6,921 nt of DNA from Gelria sp. Its GTDB lineage: Bacteria > Bacillota > Syntrophomonadia > Syntrophomonadales > Syntrophomonadaceae. Location: NCBI GenBank assembly GCA_012839665.1, contig DUMX01000306.1, forward strand, positions 1 to 6,921. The letters are read 5' to 3'. Shown here in pieces: positions 1 through 6,576 of the stretch (position 1 is the first letter of the stretch; every line of letters begins with the position of its first letter). The notes beneath the pieces are model-generated. The model was not told the DNA's origin, ran no database searches, and saw only the letters and a list, made by a program, of their open reading frames with translations. Both the position numbers and the translations under genes were made by a program.

Positions 1-71
1 AGAAAATAGAACGGAATTAAACACTGAAAAACTGTGAATTGCACTGAATTTTATTATATTTTTAAAGGATA

Positions 72-111
72 GCGAAGGCTTTAGCCTAGACGGGTACACG
101 GCAGCCTCCGG
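72..111 (-). repeat. 40-bp interspersed element, copy 1
   Basis: The reverse complement of this stretch matches 2088-2127 at 35 of 40 positions, including an unbroken 23-bp core (85-107 against 2092-2114). Each copy has imperfect inverted ends (GCGAAGGCT and AGCCTCCG), and an inner GCC/GGC pair can extend the stem across a small bulge. The two copies therefore lie in opposite orientations in the two intergenic regions of the ger cluster. It looks like a small palindromic repeat (REP- or MITE-like) with no coding capacity. No target-site duplication is evident. Confidence 0.8.
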
Positions 112-123
112 TGGGAAGTGTAG

Positions 124-145
124 GGAACGGCCCCTGTGCCGTTCC
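124..145. repeat. Hairpin repeat, 8-bp stem
   Basis: GGAACGGC and GCCGTTCC form a perfect 8-bp stem around a 6-nt loop (CCCTGT). The preceding GTAGGG and following CCGTCA would extend it imperfectly. It resembles the hairpin at 237-268: both begin TGTAGGG and both have a 6-nt loop. It is probably a degenerate member of the same REP-like class. No T-tract follows on either strand, so it does not look like an intrinsic terminator. Confidence 0.6.
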
Positions 146-167
146 GTCATGTTGTCGTAATACCGGT

Positions 168-191
168 GCAACCATTTTCATCGGTGGTTGC
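168..191. repeat. Small inverted repeat around TTTTCATCGG
   Basis: GCAACCA and TGGTTGC form a 7-bp stem with a 10-nt loop. The 13-mer TTTTCATCGGTGG (175-187) recurs exactly at 2142-2154 in the second ger intergenic region, there without the left arm. It is probably a fragment of a longer degenerate intergenic repeat. No function can be assigned. Confidence 0.45.
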
Positions 192-236
192 CAGGTCGCT
201 ATTAAGGGGACGGAAGGATCGGATTTATGTGGTTTT

Positions 237-268
237 TGTAGGGGCGGACACATGGGTCCGCCCCTACA
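237..268. repeat. Perfect hairpin, 13-bp stem, REP-like
   Basis: TGTAGGGGCGGAC and GTCCGCCCCTACA pair perfectly over 13 bp around the loop ACATGG. Similar TGTAGGGGCG…CGCCCCTACA palindromes are, from general knowledge, dispersed intergenic repeats in many bacterial genomes. It sits 57 bp before the start of the first ger gene. No run of T follows on the + strand, and the - strand read-out is followed by A rather than T, so it is not a standard terminator. In a transcript starting upstream it would form a very stable leader hairpin. Confidence 0.75.
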
Positions 269-325
269 GGTTATGTGCTCCCCGCATACAGAAAGTGCTG
301 ATTAGATACGAGGAGGTACTGGGAT

Positions 326-568
326 ATGCTGGCGATTTTGATATTGATATTTGTTGTGATTGTGGCTCTGGAGGTGCCGGCTCTGATAAAGCAGCGGCAG
401 TATCGAGGTTTGGTTGTTTTTATGAGTTTTTATTTACTCGGAGTTTATCTGGGATTGGCTCAGTATTATGGGTGGGCAATTTACAATCCTTTTACCATGA
501 TTTTAAACAAATTAAGTAGTTTGCCCCTGGCCCCAATTATGATTATGGCAGGGTGTGGCTGTGGCTAA
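326..568 (+). CDS. Small two-TM germinant-receptor accessory protein (D-subunit type), copy 1
   Basis: This 80-aa protein is almost wholly hydrophobic. One membrane segment spans about residues 2-20, a short charged turn follows (K22, R24, R27), and a second segment spans about 30-50. The N-terminus carries E16-x-P18-x-x-I21-K22-x-R24, which occurs at exactly the same residue numbers in the 78-aa protein at 1756-1992, so the two are paralogues. Small two-TM proteins (often called D subunits) are encoded in many gerA-type operons and modulate receptor function; assignment here rests on size, topology and context. The start is firm: AGGAGGT at 311-317 lies 8 nt before the ATG. The tail (about residues 65-80) differs from the paralogue and overlaps the next gene, ending MAGCGCG. 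Confidence 0.75.
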   Translation: MLAILILIFVVIVALEVPALIKQRQYRGLVVFMSFYLLGVYLGLAQYYGWAIYNPFTMILNKLSSLPLAPIMIMAGCGCG

Positions 569-1709
569 ACGTGTAACTGCAGTTATTCTCCTGATTACTA
601 TGGTCATGAGTTGCTGTGGCTGCTGGAATTTGGTGGAAATAGATAGGACTGCTATAGTAGCTGGCCTGGGAGTTGATTTGCTGGAGGACGACCAAATGCA
701 TTTTGCCGTACAGCTAGAAACAGCTACTACTGGGGAAGAAGAGTCGGTTAAGCCGAAAAACACGGTGCTTGTTTCTAATGGCCAGACTATGACTGAAGCC
801 GCCCGCAATATCACCCTGCGCTTGCCCCGTATCCCCTTATGGCCTCACGCCAGCAGCCTGGTTATCGGGGAAAATCTGGCCCGCCATGACCTGGCTCTTA
901 TTGCCGATTTTTTTATGCGTAACCGTAATGTACGTATGGATTCGGACATGCTTGTAGCTTCTAATCTGCCCTTGGAAGAGCTTTTTTCGGTAAATGACCC
1001 CTTAACCGGCTGTTCTTTACGCTGTATGGAGCAGTTGTTGCGTTTTCAGGAATCTTCTTTAGGTATTTATGTACCCGTTTCTATTGCCGAATTTTTTTTT
1101 AAACTGGCTACTCCGGGAGTAGACCCGGTATTACCTGTCTTAACTGTGGCTTCAATCGACGGAGAACAAGACCTGAAACTGCAAGGAACTGCGGTTTTTA
1201 AAGACCGCCGCCTGGTGGGTTATTTAAATGAAAAAGAGAGTCGGGGTTATCGTTGGCTTAACCCGGGTAAGAATATGGGAGGGTTACTGGGAGTGGAAAT
1301 GCCAGAGGGAAAGGGAAGAGTAGTATTCGAAGTGATTAATTTTAAAACTAAACAGACACCCCGTCTACAAGATGGTCTCCTGGTAATGGATATAGAAATT
1401 CAAGCAGAGGTTAATTTTTTTGAGCAGACTGGTACTGCTAAACTAGTAGGAATTGAACAAAAGGAAAGTCTGGAGATTGCTGCTGCGCGCCAGATTAAGC
1501 AAGAGGTCCAAGCCTGTATCACTAAATCCCAGGAACTAACTAGTGATGTTCTGGGCTGGGGACGGACCTTATATCGTCATTATCCTGCAGAATGGGAGGA
1601 GCTACAAGACCACTGGCAAGAACTGTATCCCGAAACTAAAGCCAATATCCGGGTAAATTGCCGGGTAGACCGGACCTACATGGGTACCCGTTCATTTGAG
1701 TTTAAATAG
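555..1709 (+). CDS. Ger(x)C family spore germination lipoprotein (C subunit)
   Basis: This 384-aa protein has the usual length of GerAC-like subunits, which are lipoproteins on the outer face of the spore inner membrane and part of the germinant receptor with A and B subunits. The signal peptide has K5-R6, a hydrophobic core at about 7-18, then S19-C20-C21-G22-C23-W24. The CW pair is typical of the family and points to C23 as the lipidated residue, though V-M-S-C20 is the better lipobox. Domain signatures follow: GLGVD near 37-41, LQGTAVFKD near 209-217, LVGYLNEKESRGYRWL at 220-235, and the C-terminal DVLGWGRTLYRHYPAEW (331-347) with a DRTYMG close. The start is uncertain: GTG at 555 gives the longest form, but GTG at 561, created by a GTGGCT duplication, is better spaced from weak AGGG at 550-553. 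It overlaps the preceding gene by 8-14 nt, suggesting translational coupling. Confidence 0.92.
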   Translation: MAVAKRVTAVILLITMVMSCCGCWNLVEIDRTAIVAGLGVDLLEDDQMHFAVQLETATTGEEESVKPKNTVLVSNGQTMTEAARNITLRLPRIPLWPHASSLVIGENLARHDLALIADFFMRNRNVRMDSDMLVASNLPLEELFSVNDPLTGCSLRCMEQLLRFQESSLGIYVPVSIAEFFFKLATPGVDPVLPVLTVASIDGEQDLKLQGTAVFKDRRLVGYLNEKESRGYRWLNPGKNMGGLLGVEMPEGKGRVVFEVINFKTKQTPRLQDGLLVMDIEIQAEVNFFEQTGTAKLVGIEQKESLEIAAARQIKQEVQACITKSQELTSDVLGWGRTLYRHYPAEWEELQDHWQELYPETKANIRVNCRVDRTYMGTRSFEFK

Positions 1710-1755
1710 GTAATCCGGGGTACATCTACTGGCAGCTTTTGCGGAGGATACTTTA

Positions 1756-1992
1756 ATGGTTGAATTAATCATAGTTTTTTTGTTGTTGATATGCATAGTA
1801 GAGGGCCCGGGAGTTATTAAAAGAAGGGAATGGAAGGAAATATTGGTGGTATCTTCTTTTTCGCTTCTGGCAGTGCTCTATGGCCTGGATTATGTGCTGC
1901 GTTTATATCTGTTACCTGACCCTAAATCTTTTATTTATATGCTGCTCCCACTGGCTGAGCAAATTATGGACTTTTTTAATCTAAGCCATTAG
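1756..1992 (+). CDS. Small two-TM germinant-receptor accessory protein (D-subunit type), copy 2
   Basis: This 78-aa protein has two hydrophobic segments, about residues 3-15 and 28-53, separated by a basic turn (K22, R23, R24, K27). It shares E16-x-P18-x-x-I21-K22-x-R24 at identical residue positions with the 80-aa protein that opens the cluster, and the similarity continues through the second segment (…LL…V..GL…). Its motif E-G-P-x-x-I-K-R-R looks closer to the family pattern as I know it than the E-V-P of copy 1. GGAGG at 1743-1747 lies 8 nt before the ATG. The gene follows the C subunit by 46 nt, so it is probably in the same transcript. The role is inferred from size, topology and position, not from a known domain. 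Confidence 0.75.
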   Translation: MVELIIVFLLLICIVEGPGVIKRREWKEILVVSSFSLLAVLYGLDYVLRLYLLPDPKSFIYMLLPLAEQIMDFFNLSH

Positions 1993-2027
1993 GGGGGATT
2001 AGACACTGAAATTTTTTAAATTTTTTT

Positions 2028-2045
2028 GACGCGGAAATCGCGGAA
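2028..2045. repeat. GACGCGGAAAYCGCGGAA repeat, copy 1
   Basis: GACGCGGAAATCGCGGAA matches 17 of 18 bases of 6904-6921 at the other end of the window. Internally it is CGCGG-AAAT-CGCGG, a direct repeat of a 5-mer. It belongs to the degenerate intergenic repeats that fill the ger cluster gaps. Confidence 0.6.
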
Positions 2046-2087
2046 CATTAAGGATTAACGCGGATTTTTTTATAATTTTTAATGAAA

Positions 2088-2127
2088 GCGAAGGCTGCCG
2101 TGTACCCGTCTAGGGTGAAGCCTCCGC
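2088..2127 (+). repeat. 40-bp interspersed element, copy 2
   Basis: This is the inverted partner of 72-111 (35 of 40 identical after reverse complementing). Its ends GCGAAGGCT and AGCCTCCGC pair over 9 positions with one A-C mismatch (G-T on the other strand). The flanking sequences differ from those of copy 1. It lies in the leader of the permease gene, 57 bp before the start codon. Confidence 0.8.
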
Positions 2128-2167
2128 TATGGACTTTGAGGTTTTCATCGGTGGCTTAGTCGGGTTT

Positions 2168-2174
2168 AAAGGAG
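2168..2174 (+). promoter_or_regulatory. Ribosome binding site that fixes the permease start
   Basis: AAAGGAG ends directly against the ATG at 2175, leaving no spacer, but lies 9 nt before the ATG at 2184. The second ATG is therefore the likely start, and the first three codons of the longer frame are not used. Confidence 0.8.
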
Positions 2175-2183
2175 ATGACGTAT

Positions 2184-3296
2184 ATGGCAGAGTCAAGTTT
2201 ATCGGAGAGGCAGTTGGCCTTTATGTTATTTATGTCTCTGATGGGTAACGCTCTTATACTGGCTCCTATCAGCGGTTCGGGGCGGGATGCCTGGATAAGT
2301 AGCCTGCTGGCAGCAGTGATAGGCCTGTATCTCTTATTTGCTATTATCTCTATACAGAAGGCTTTTCCGGGTCAAAGTATTATCAAAATAAGTGAAATCT
2401 GCCTGGGTAAATTAGCGGGTAAAACTCTTAACCTGATTTTTATTACTATGATTTTTTACAGTATTATAATTTACCTGTTTGATACTTGTATCCTGATAAG
2501 AACTATATTTCCTTTTCTAACCTGTAACATACTTCGTTCGCTAATTATTATAAGCACAGCTTACTGTATTTATAGAGGGGTTAATGCGGTAGGCCGTTTG
2601 GCTGATTTGTTGGCTCCTTTAACCCTACTATTTATTGTTGGCAGCCTTTTGGTTATAAGCACTGTAGCCGATTTCAGCCGCTTACAACCAATCGTAACTA
2701 ATTGGCGTATGCTGGTGGGGGGGACCCTTGATGGAGCGGGTTGGCCTTATTCTGTAATTACCATACTGGCTCTGTTCCTACCCTTCAGGTCTGACACCGG
2801 AGAGAGAAACCGCCTGCTTTATATCTGGTTTTTTGCAGGTGTTATTATATTTACCATTCGGAATATACTGGTGCTGTCTATTTTGGGACCGGAGTATGTT
2901 TTGCTGACTCGTTTTCCCCTGTATGCATCGCTACGATTTGTAGCTTTTGCTGATTTCCAACGGGTGGAGCTGTTCTTTTTTATACTCTGGTTCGTAAGCG
3001 GGTTTATGGTCCTGCTGATTAATTATACGGCCGGGGTCCTGGCAGTAAAAGAATTTTTTAAGCTGCCCAACTTTAAATCCATCATTTTACCAATTGGGTT
3101 CTTTCTGGTCGTAATGTCATTATATATGTACAATTCCGATATGGAATTTTATACTCTGGAAGGAATAACTACTCCCATTATAAAACTTAGCATCAACCTA
3201 CTCTATCCTACTATTATATTGCTGGCTATCAAGATACGAGGCCAAAGTTTACAGTCACCCCAAATTCAATCCCGACCGGTATCTTCAAAGGGATAA
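2184..3296 (+). CDS. GerAB-type spore germination permease (B subunit)
   Basis: This 370-aa integral membrane protein has about ten hydrophobic segments (roughly residues 9-32, 36-58, 82-104, 116-133, 142-162, 185-201, 211-235, 262-286, 299-316 and 331-350). It fits the endospore-germination permease family, a branch of the amino acid/polyamine/organocation transporter superfamily. Family signs are the N-terminal SLSERQLAFMLFMSLMG, the conserved FADFQRVELFFFILW at 256-269, and the usual length of about 365 aa. In germinant receptors this subunit is thought to bind the nutrient in the spore inner membrane. The substrate cannot be told from sequence. A short polar tail (351-370) follows the last segment. 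It lies 191 bp downstream of the small two-TM gene across a repeat region, so it may belong to that transcript or have its own promoter. It converges on mfd with 13 bp between the stops. Confidence 0.92.
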   Translation: MAESSLSERQLAFMLFMSLMGNALILAPISGSGRDAWISSLLAAVIGLYLLFAIISIQKAFPGQSIIKISEICLGKLAGKTLNLIFITMIFYSIIIYLFDTCILIRTIFPFLTCNILRSLIIISTAYCIYRGVNAVGRLADLLAPLTLLFIVGSLLVISTVADFSRLQPIVTNWRMLVGGTLDGAGWPYSVITILALFLPFRSDTGERNRLLYIWFFAGVIIFTIRNILVLSILGPEYVLLTRFPLYASLRFVAFADFQRVELFFFILWFVSGFMVLLINYTAGVLAVKEFFKLPNFKSIILPIGFFLVVMSLYMYNSDMEFYTLEGITTPIIKLSINLLYPTIILLAIKIRGQSLQSPQIQSRPVSSKG

Positions 3297-3309
3297 TGGT
3301 ATCGAAAGA

Positions 3310-6300
3310 TTAAATCATTTGCAGGATTTCACCCAGGTTCTGCAGGGAGGAAGCCCGGTCCAGGTTAAGGAGCAGGGTGTAATCATTAAGGCGGCGGATT
3401 TTTAACTGACGGCTCATCTGGGTTAAATGTTGGGGTAGCTTGCCCACGGTTTTTATCTCCAATTGCCGACCTTTACGGCGTAATGATTTAATATCCTTAC
3501 TGCGGGCTAAAATCCGTAGTGATGCTATTTGTAAGAAGTTTTCCACCGGCTGCGGGGGATGGCCGAAACGGTCATTTAACTCACTACGAATATCTTCGAT
3601 TTCCTGCTGTTCGGTAGCCAGCAACAGACGCCGATACAGCCGCATTTTAGCCCCAGAATCGGGTATATAGGCTTCGGGTATATAATAGTCAACATCTATA
3701 TCCATCTGGGTAGTAACTTCCTCCCGGGGGCTATATCCTTTCAGCCGGGCGGCCTCCTGTTCCAACAGACGGCAATACATATCAAAGCCTACAGCATGAA
3801 TGTAACCATGCTGCTCGGTACCCAGAATATTACCTGCACCCCGAATTTCTAAATCGCGCAGGGCTATTTTCATACCGGAGCCCAGTTCGTTGAATTCTCT
3901 GATGGCATTGAGGCGTTTTTCAGCAGTTTCCGTCAGTATTCTATCGGGGCGATAGGTCAGATAGGCATAAGCAATCCGGTCAGACCGCCCTACTCGTCCC
4001 CGCAACTGGTAAAGCTGGGCCAACCCCATTTTGTCTGCTTCGTCTATTATTATGGTGTTTACATTGGGCATATCCAGACCTGATTCAATAATAGTGGTGC
4101 ACAGTAGGAGCTGATATTTACCATGTAAAAATTCCATTATCGTACGGGATAATTCCGTTTCTTTCATACGTCCATGACCTACCGCTATTTTTACTTCGGG
4201 AAGTAGTTCCTGCAGATGCTCGTATACCTGCTGTATATCTTCGATACGATTGTGGACGAAAAAGACCTGCCCTTCACGCTCCAGTTCGCTCCTTATAGCC
4301 CGGGAAATTATTTCATCATTATATTCCAGCACATAGGTGGTAATAGGATAACGCTCCGGGGGTGGGGTCTCTATCAGGCTGAGGTCACGCAGGCCAGTCA
4401 GGGACATATGCAGGCTGCGCGGTATAGGGGTAGCGGAGAGACTGATTACGTCTACGGTTTGTTTTAGGGCTTTGATTTTTTCTTTTTGGGCTACGCCAAA
4501 ACGGTGCTCCTCATCAATTACTAATAAACCCAGGTCTTTAAACTGCACATCACGCGATAGTAAGCGGTGAGTGCCGATTACTATATCAGTCACCCCTTTT
4601 TGCACATCGGCTATTATGCGCTTTTGCTGGCTGCTGCTGCGAAAACGGCTTAATACATCTATGGTACAGGGGTACTCCTGAAAACGCTCTGTAAAGGTCT
4701 GGTAGTGCTGTTCTGCCAGCACGGTGGTGGGAACTAGTATAGCTGCCTGTTTACCGTCCATAATAGCCTTAAAAACAGCCCGCATGGCTACCTCGGTCTT
4801 ACCATAGCCGACATCCCCACAAATTAGACGGTCCATGGGCTGTTTGCTCTCCAGGTCACGCTTAACTTCTTTGATGCATTTTAGCTGGTCCGGGGTTTCT
4901 TCATAGGGAAAAGAACTTTCAAATTCCTGCTGCCAGGGGGTATCGGGAGAAAAGGCATAGCCCTTACTGGCTTCTCGAGTAGCATATAGCCGCAGCAGGT
5001 CTTCGGCCATCTCGCGAATAGATTCTGTTACTTTTTTGCGGGTGCGCTCCCATTCGCTGCCGCCCAATTTACTTAAGCGCGGAGGCTTCTCTTCGGAGGT
5101 AGTATATTTATAAAGCAGGTCTAGCTTCTCTACCGGCAGATAAAGTTTGTCAGTTCCGGCATACTGCAAGAGAATATATTCCCGGGTAACTCCGCCGTTT
5201 TCCACCTGGGTTACCCCCCGAAAAATACCGATACCGTAATTTTCATGAACTACATAATCTCCCAGTTTCAAATCTTCCAGTAGTATGCGTTCTTCAGATT
5301 TTTTACGCTGCCTGCTGCCACGACCGGTTGATTTACCCCAGATATCCCGCTCACTAAATAATGCCAACTCCAGGCTATGGCTGACAAAGCCTTTTCCCAC
5401 CTCCTGGTTCAGGAATTCTACCTGGCTTATGTGCTGCTCCAGCAGTTCCTTTTGTAGTTGTTCCCGGGCTATTTTGCTTTTTATAGCCAACTGCACACTG
5501 TACCCTTTTTCCTGCCATTCTTTTATCCGACTATAGAAGATATCCAGATTGGCATAGAAAGGCTCCATCTCTTGTTGGGAGATATGTTCCATCATGGCTA
5601 CTTGTACCTGGGGGATGTTGCCGGGAAAAAAGGAATGGTATATTATCGGCCTTGATTTTATAGCTTCCCGCAGCTTTTCTATTTTCAGAACTACCGGTTT
5701 TCTTATTATCCTATCCTCTTGTTCGGCTTCACGAATAAATTCGCGGTGACGCCTCAAGTTTTTTTCGTAGGCACGATAAAAATCCCGAGCCTCGTCCAGG
5801 AAAATGGCAGTATCCGGAGGTAAGTAATTAAACAGGGTGCTTTTTAGTTCGTCTCCGTATAGTTCGTCTGCCGGGGTTATCCTTAAAAGGCTCTCTTTTT
5901 TACCCGAGCGCTGGGTGTCTATATTAAAACGACGAATAGAGTCAATAAAATCACCGAAAAACTCGGCGCGTAGTGCTTCTTTCTCTGCCGGGGGAAAAAC
6001 ATCGAGTATTCCTCCCCGCACAGCAAATTCGCCGGGCCGGCTAACGGTAATAACCCGGCTATAACCACTATTAACCAGTTTTTTTAACAACTCTTCCAGC
6101 TCTTGTTCCTCACCGCTGCGTAGTTCTATAGTGGCCGCTTGCATTTGCTCCGGTGTTATGAGGTTAAATAAAAAGGCGGCCGGGGTAGCAATAATTACGG
6201 CTCTACGAGAAGGATGAAAGAGGCATTCCTGCAAGGTAAGAATGCGCCCGGTCTCCACCGTAGAGTAGTTTTCCTTCATAAAGACGAAGTCCCGGCCCAG

Positions 6301-6519
6301 GAACATGAATATACGATCTCGATTTATAAATCCCCGCAGCTCACGAGCCAGGTCATAAGCTTTTTCTTCGCTTTCCACCAGGCAAAGCATTTTGCCCCGG
6401 ATTAATTTCATAAATTCGGACAGCACAAAACTCCGGGCACTGCCGGCCAGCCCGGTTAATATTACATTTTCCTTATTTTGCAGGCAGTTAGCGGCGCCTT
6501 GCAAGATTTCAAGTTTCAA
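3310..6519 (-). CDS. mfd: Transcription-repair coupling factor Mfd
   Basis: Mfd removes RNA polymerase stalled at DNA lesions and recruits UvrA for nucleotide excision repair. From the TTG start the protein is 1069 aa. The N-terminal UvrB-like module has GLAGSARS at 23-30 and VRGGILDVFP at 167-176. The RNA-polymerase interaction domain begins about 419 (GDYVVHENYGIG). The helicase motor has Walker A GDVGYGKTE at 568-576, DEEH at 669-672, SATPIPR at 695-701 and RGRVGR at 840-845. The C-terminal regulatory domain follows DIDVDYYIPEAYI. B. subtilis Mfd is about 1177 aa; the shortfall seems to fall mainly between the UvrB-like module and the polymerase-binding domain. Start choice: TTG at 6519 follows GGGGAGGAG with a 10-nt spacer; ATG at 6567 (1085 aa) is the alternative. 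It lies 91 nt downstream of the fin-like gene and is probably cotranscribed with it. Confidence 0.97.
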   Translation of the reverse strand: MKLEILQGAANCLQNKENVILTGLAGSARSFVLSEFMKLIRGKMLCLVESEEKAYDLARELRGFINRDRIFMFLGRDFVFMKENYSTVETGRILTLQECLFHPSRRAVIIATPAAFLFNLITPEQMQAATIELRSGEEQELEELLKKLVNSGYSRVITVSRPGEFAVRGGILDVFPPAEKEALRAEFFGDFIDSIRRFNIDTQRSGKKESLLRITPADELYGDELKSTLFNYLPPDTAIFLDEARDFYRAYEKNLRRHREFIREAEQEDRIIRKPVVLKIEKLREAIKSRPIIYHSFFPGNIPQVQVAMMEHISQQEMEPFYANLDIFYSRIKEWQEKGYSVQLAIKSKIAREQLQKELLEQHISQVEFLNQEVGKGFVSHSLELALFSERDIWGKSTGRGSRQRKKSEERILLEDLKLGDYVVHENYGIGIFRGVTQVENGGVTREYILLQYAGTDKLYLPVEKLDLLYKYTTSEEKPPRLSKLGGSEWERTRKKVTESIREMAEDLLRLYATREASKGYAFSPDTPWQQEFESSFPYEETPDQLKCIKEVKRDLESKQPMDRLICGDVGYGKTEVAMRAVFKAIMDGKQAAILVPTTVLAEQHYQTFTERFQEYPCTIDVLSRFRSSSQQKRIIADVQKGVTDIVIGTHRLLSRDVQFKDLGLLVIDEEHRFGVAQKEKIKALKQTVDVISLSATPIPRSLHMSLTGLRDLSLIETPPPERYPITTYVLEYNDEIISRAIRSELEREGQVFFVHNRIEDIQQVYEHLQELLPEVKIAVGHGRMKETELSRTIMEFLHGKYQLLLCTTIIESGLDMPNVNTIIIDEADKMGLAQLYQLRGRVGRSDRIAYAYLTYRPDRILTETAEKRLNAIREFNELGSGMKIALRDLEIRGAGNILGTEQHGYIHAVGFDMYCRLLEQEAARLKGYSPREEVTTQMDIDVDYYIPEAYIPDSGAKMRLYRRLLLATEQQEIEDIRSELNDRFGHPPQPVENFLQIASLRILARSKDIKSLRRKGRQLEIKTVGKLPQHLTQMSRQLKIRRLNDYTLLLNLDRASSLQNLGEILQMI

Positions 6520-6529
6520 CCGTTCGATA

Positions 6530-6538
6530 CTCCTCCCC
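6530..6538 (-). promoter_or_regulatory. Ribosome binding site favouring the TTG start of mfd
   Basis: On the - strand GGGGAGGAG lies 10 nt upstream of TTG at 6519. It is the strongest Shine-Dalgarno in this gap. The in-frame alternative ATG at 6567 has only GAGG, supplied by the last copy of the 7-bp tandem repeat, 9 nt upstream. Protein similarity does not settle the choice, because Mfd N-termini vary in length. Confidence 0.6.
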
Positions 6539-6576
6539 GATAATACGGAAATAGACACAGATAACATTACGTGCAG

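Larger units (their letters stand above)
1..325. other. Gene-free, repeat-rich region upstream of the ger cluster
   Basis: No credible gene is seen here. The short open frames on the + strand run through hairpin repeats and resemble no known protein. In order the region holds an AT-rich stretch with CACTGAA-type short repeats (about 21-50), a 40-bp imperfectly palindromic element (72-111), an 8-bp-stem hairpin (124-145), a 7-bp-stem hairpin whose loop contains TTTTCATCGG (168-191), a perfect 13-bp-stem hairpin (237-268), and then the ribosome binding site of the first ger gene. I looked for a sigma-G promoter (GHATR, about 18 nt, CATnnTA), as expected for germinant-receptor genes, and found no convincing match, so the operon may start further upstream, outside the window. 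Confidence 0.7.
1993..2183. other. Repeat-filled gap between the second small gene and the permease gene
   Basis: This 191-bp stretch holds no gene. It contains ACACTGAAA (2003-2011, also at 21-29), the GACGCGGAAATCGCGGAA repeat (2028-2045), a second GCGGA-type fragment (about 2060), an AT-rich stretch with TATAAT at 2071-2076, the inverted 40-bp element (2088-2127), the 13-mer TTTTCATCGGTGG (2142-2154), and the permease ribosome binding site. TATAAT is a perfect -10 hexamer, but the best -35 at 17 bp is only TTAAGG (3 of 6), so a separate promoter for the permease gene is possible but not established. Confidence 0.6.

Noticed and set aside
237..268. Perfect hairpin as an intrinsic terminator
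   Set aside because: No T-run follows on the + strand, and on the - strand the stem is followed by A-rich sequence. It fits a REP-like repeat better.
270..312. Sigma-G promoter for the ger cluster (GCATA followed about 18 nt later by TACGAGG)
   Set aside because: The -35-like GCATA fits, but the -10 does not match CATnnTA, and the position would overlap the ribosome binding site.
111..519. Overlapping + strand open frames (111-305 and 136-519) upstream of and across the first small ger gene
   Set aside because: They read through hairpin repeats, lack a ribosome binding site, and the longer one overlaps the small two-TM gene, which has a strong Shine-Dalgarno and a paralogue in the same cluster.
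2175..2183. ATG at 2175 as the permease start
   Set aside because: The AAAGGAG site abuts it with no spacer; ATG at 2184 has a 9-nt spacer.
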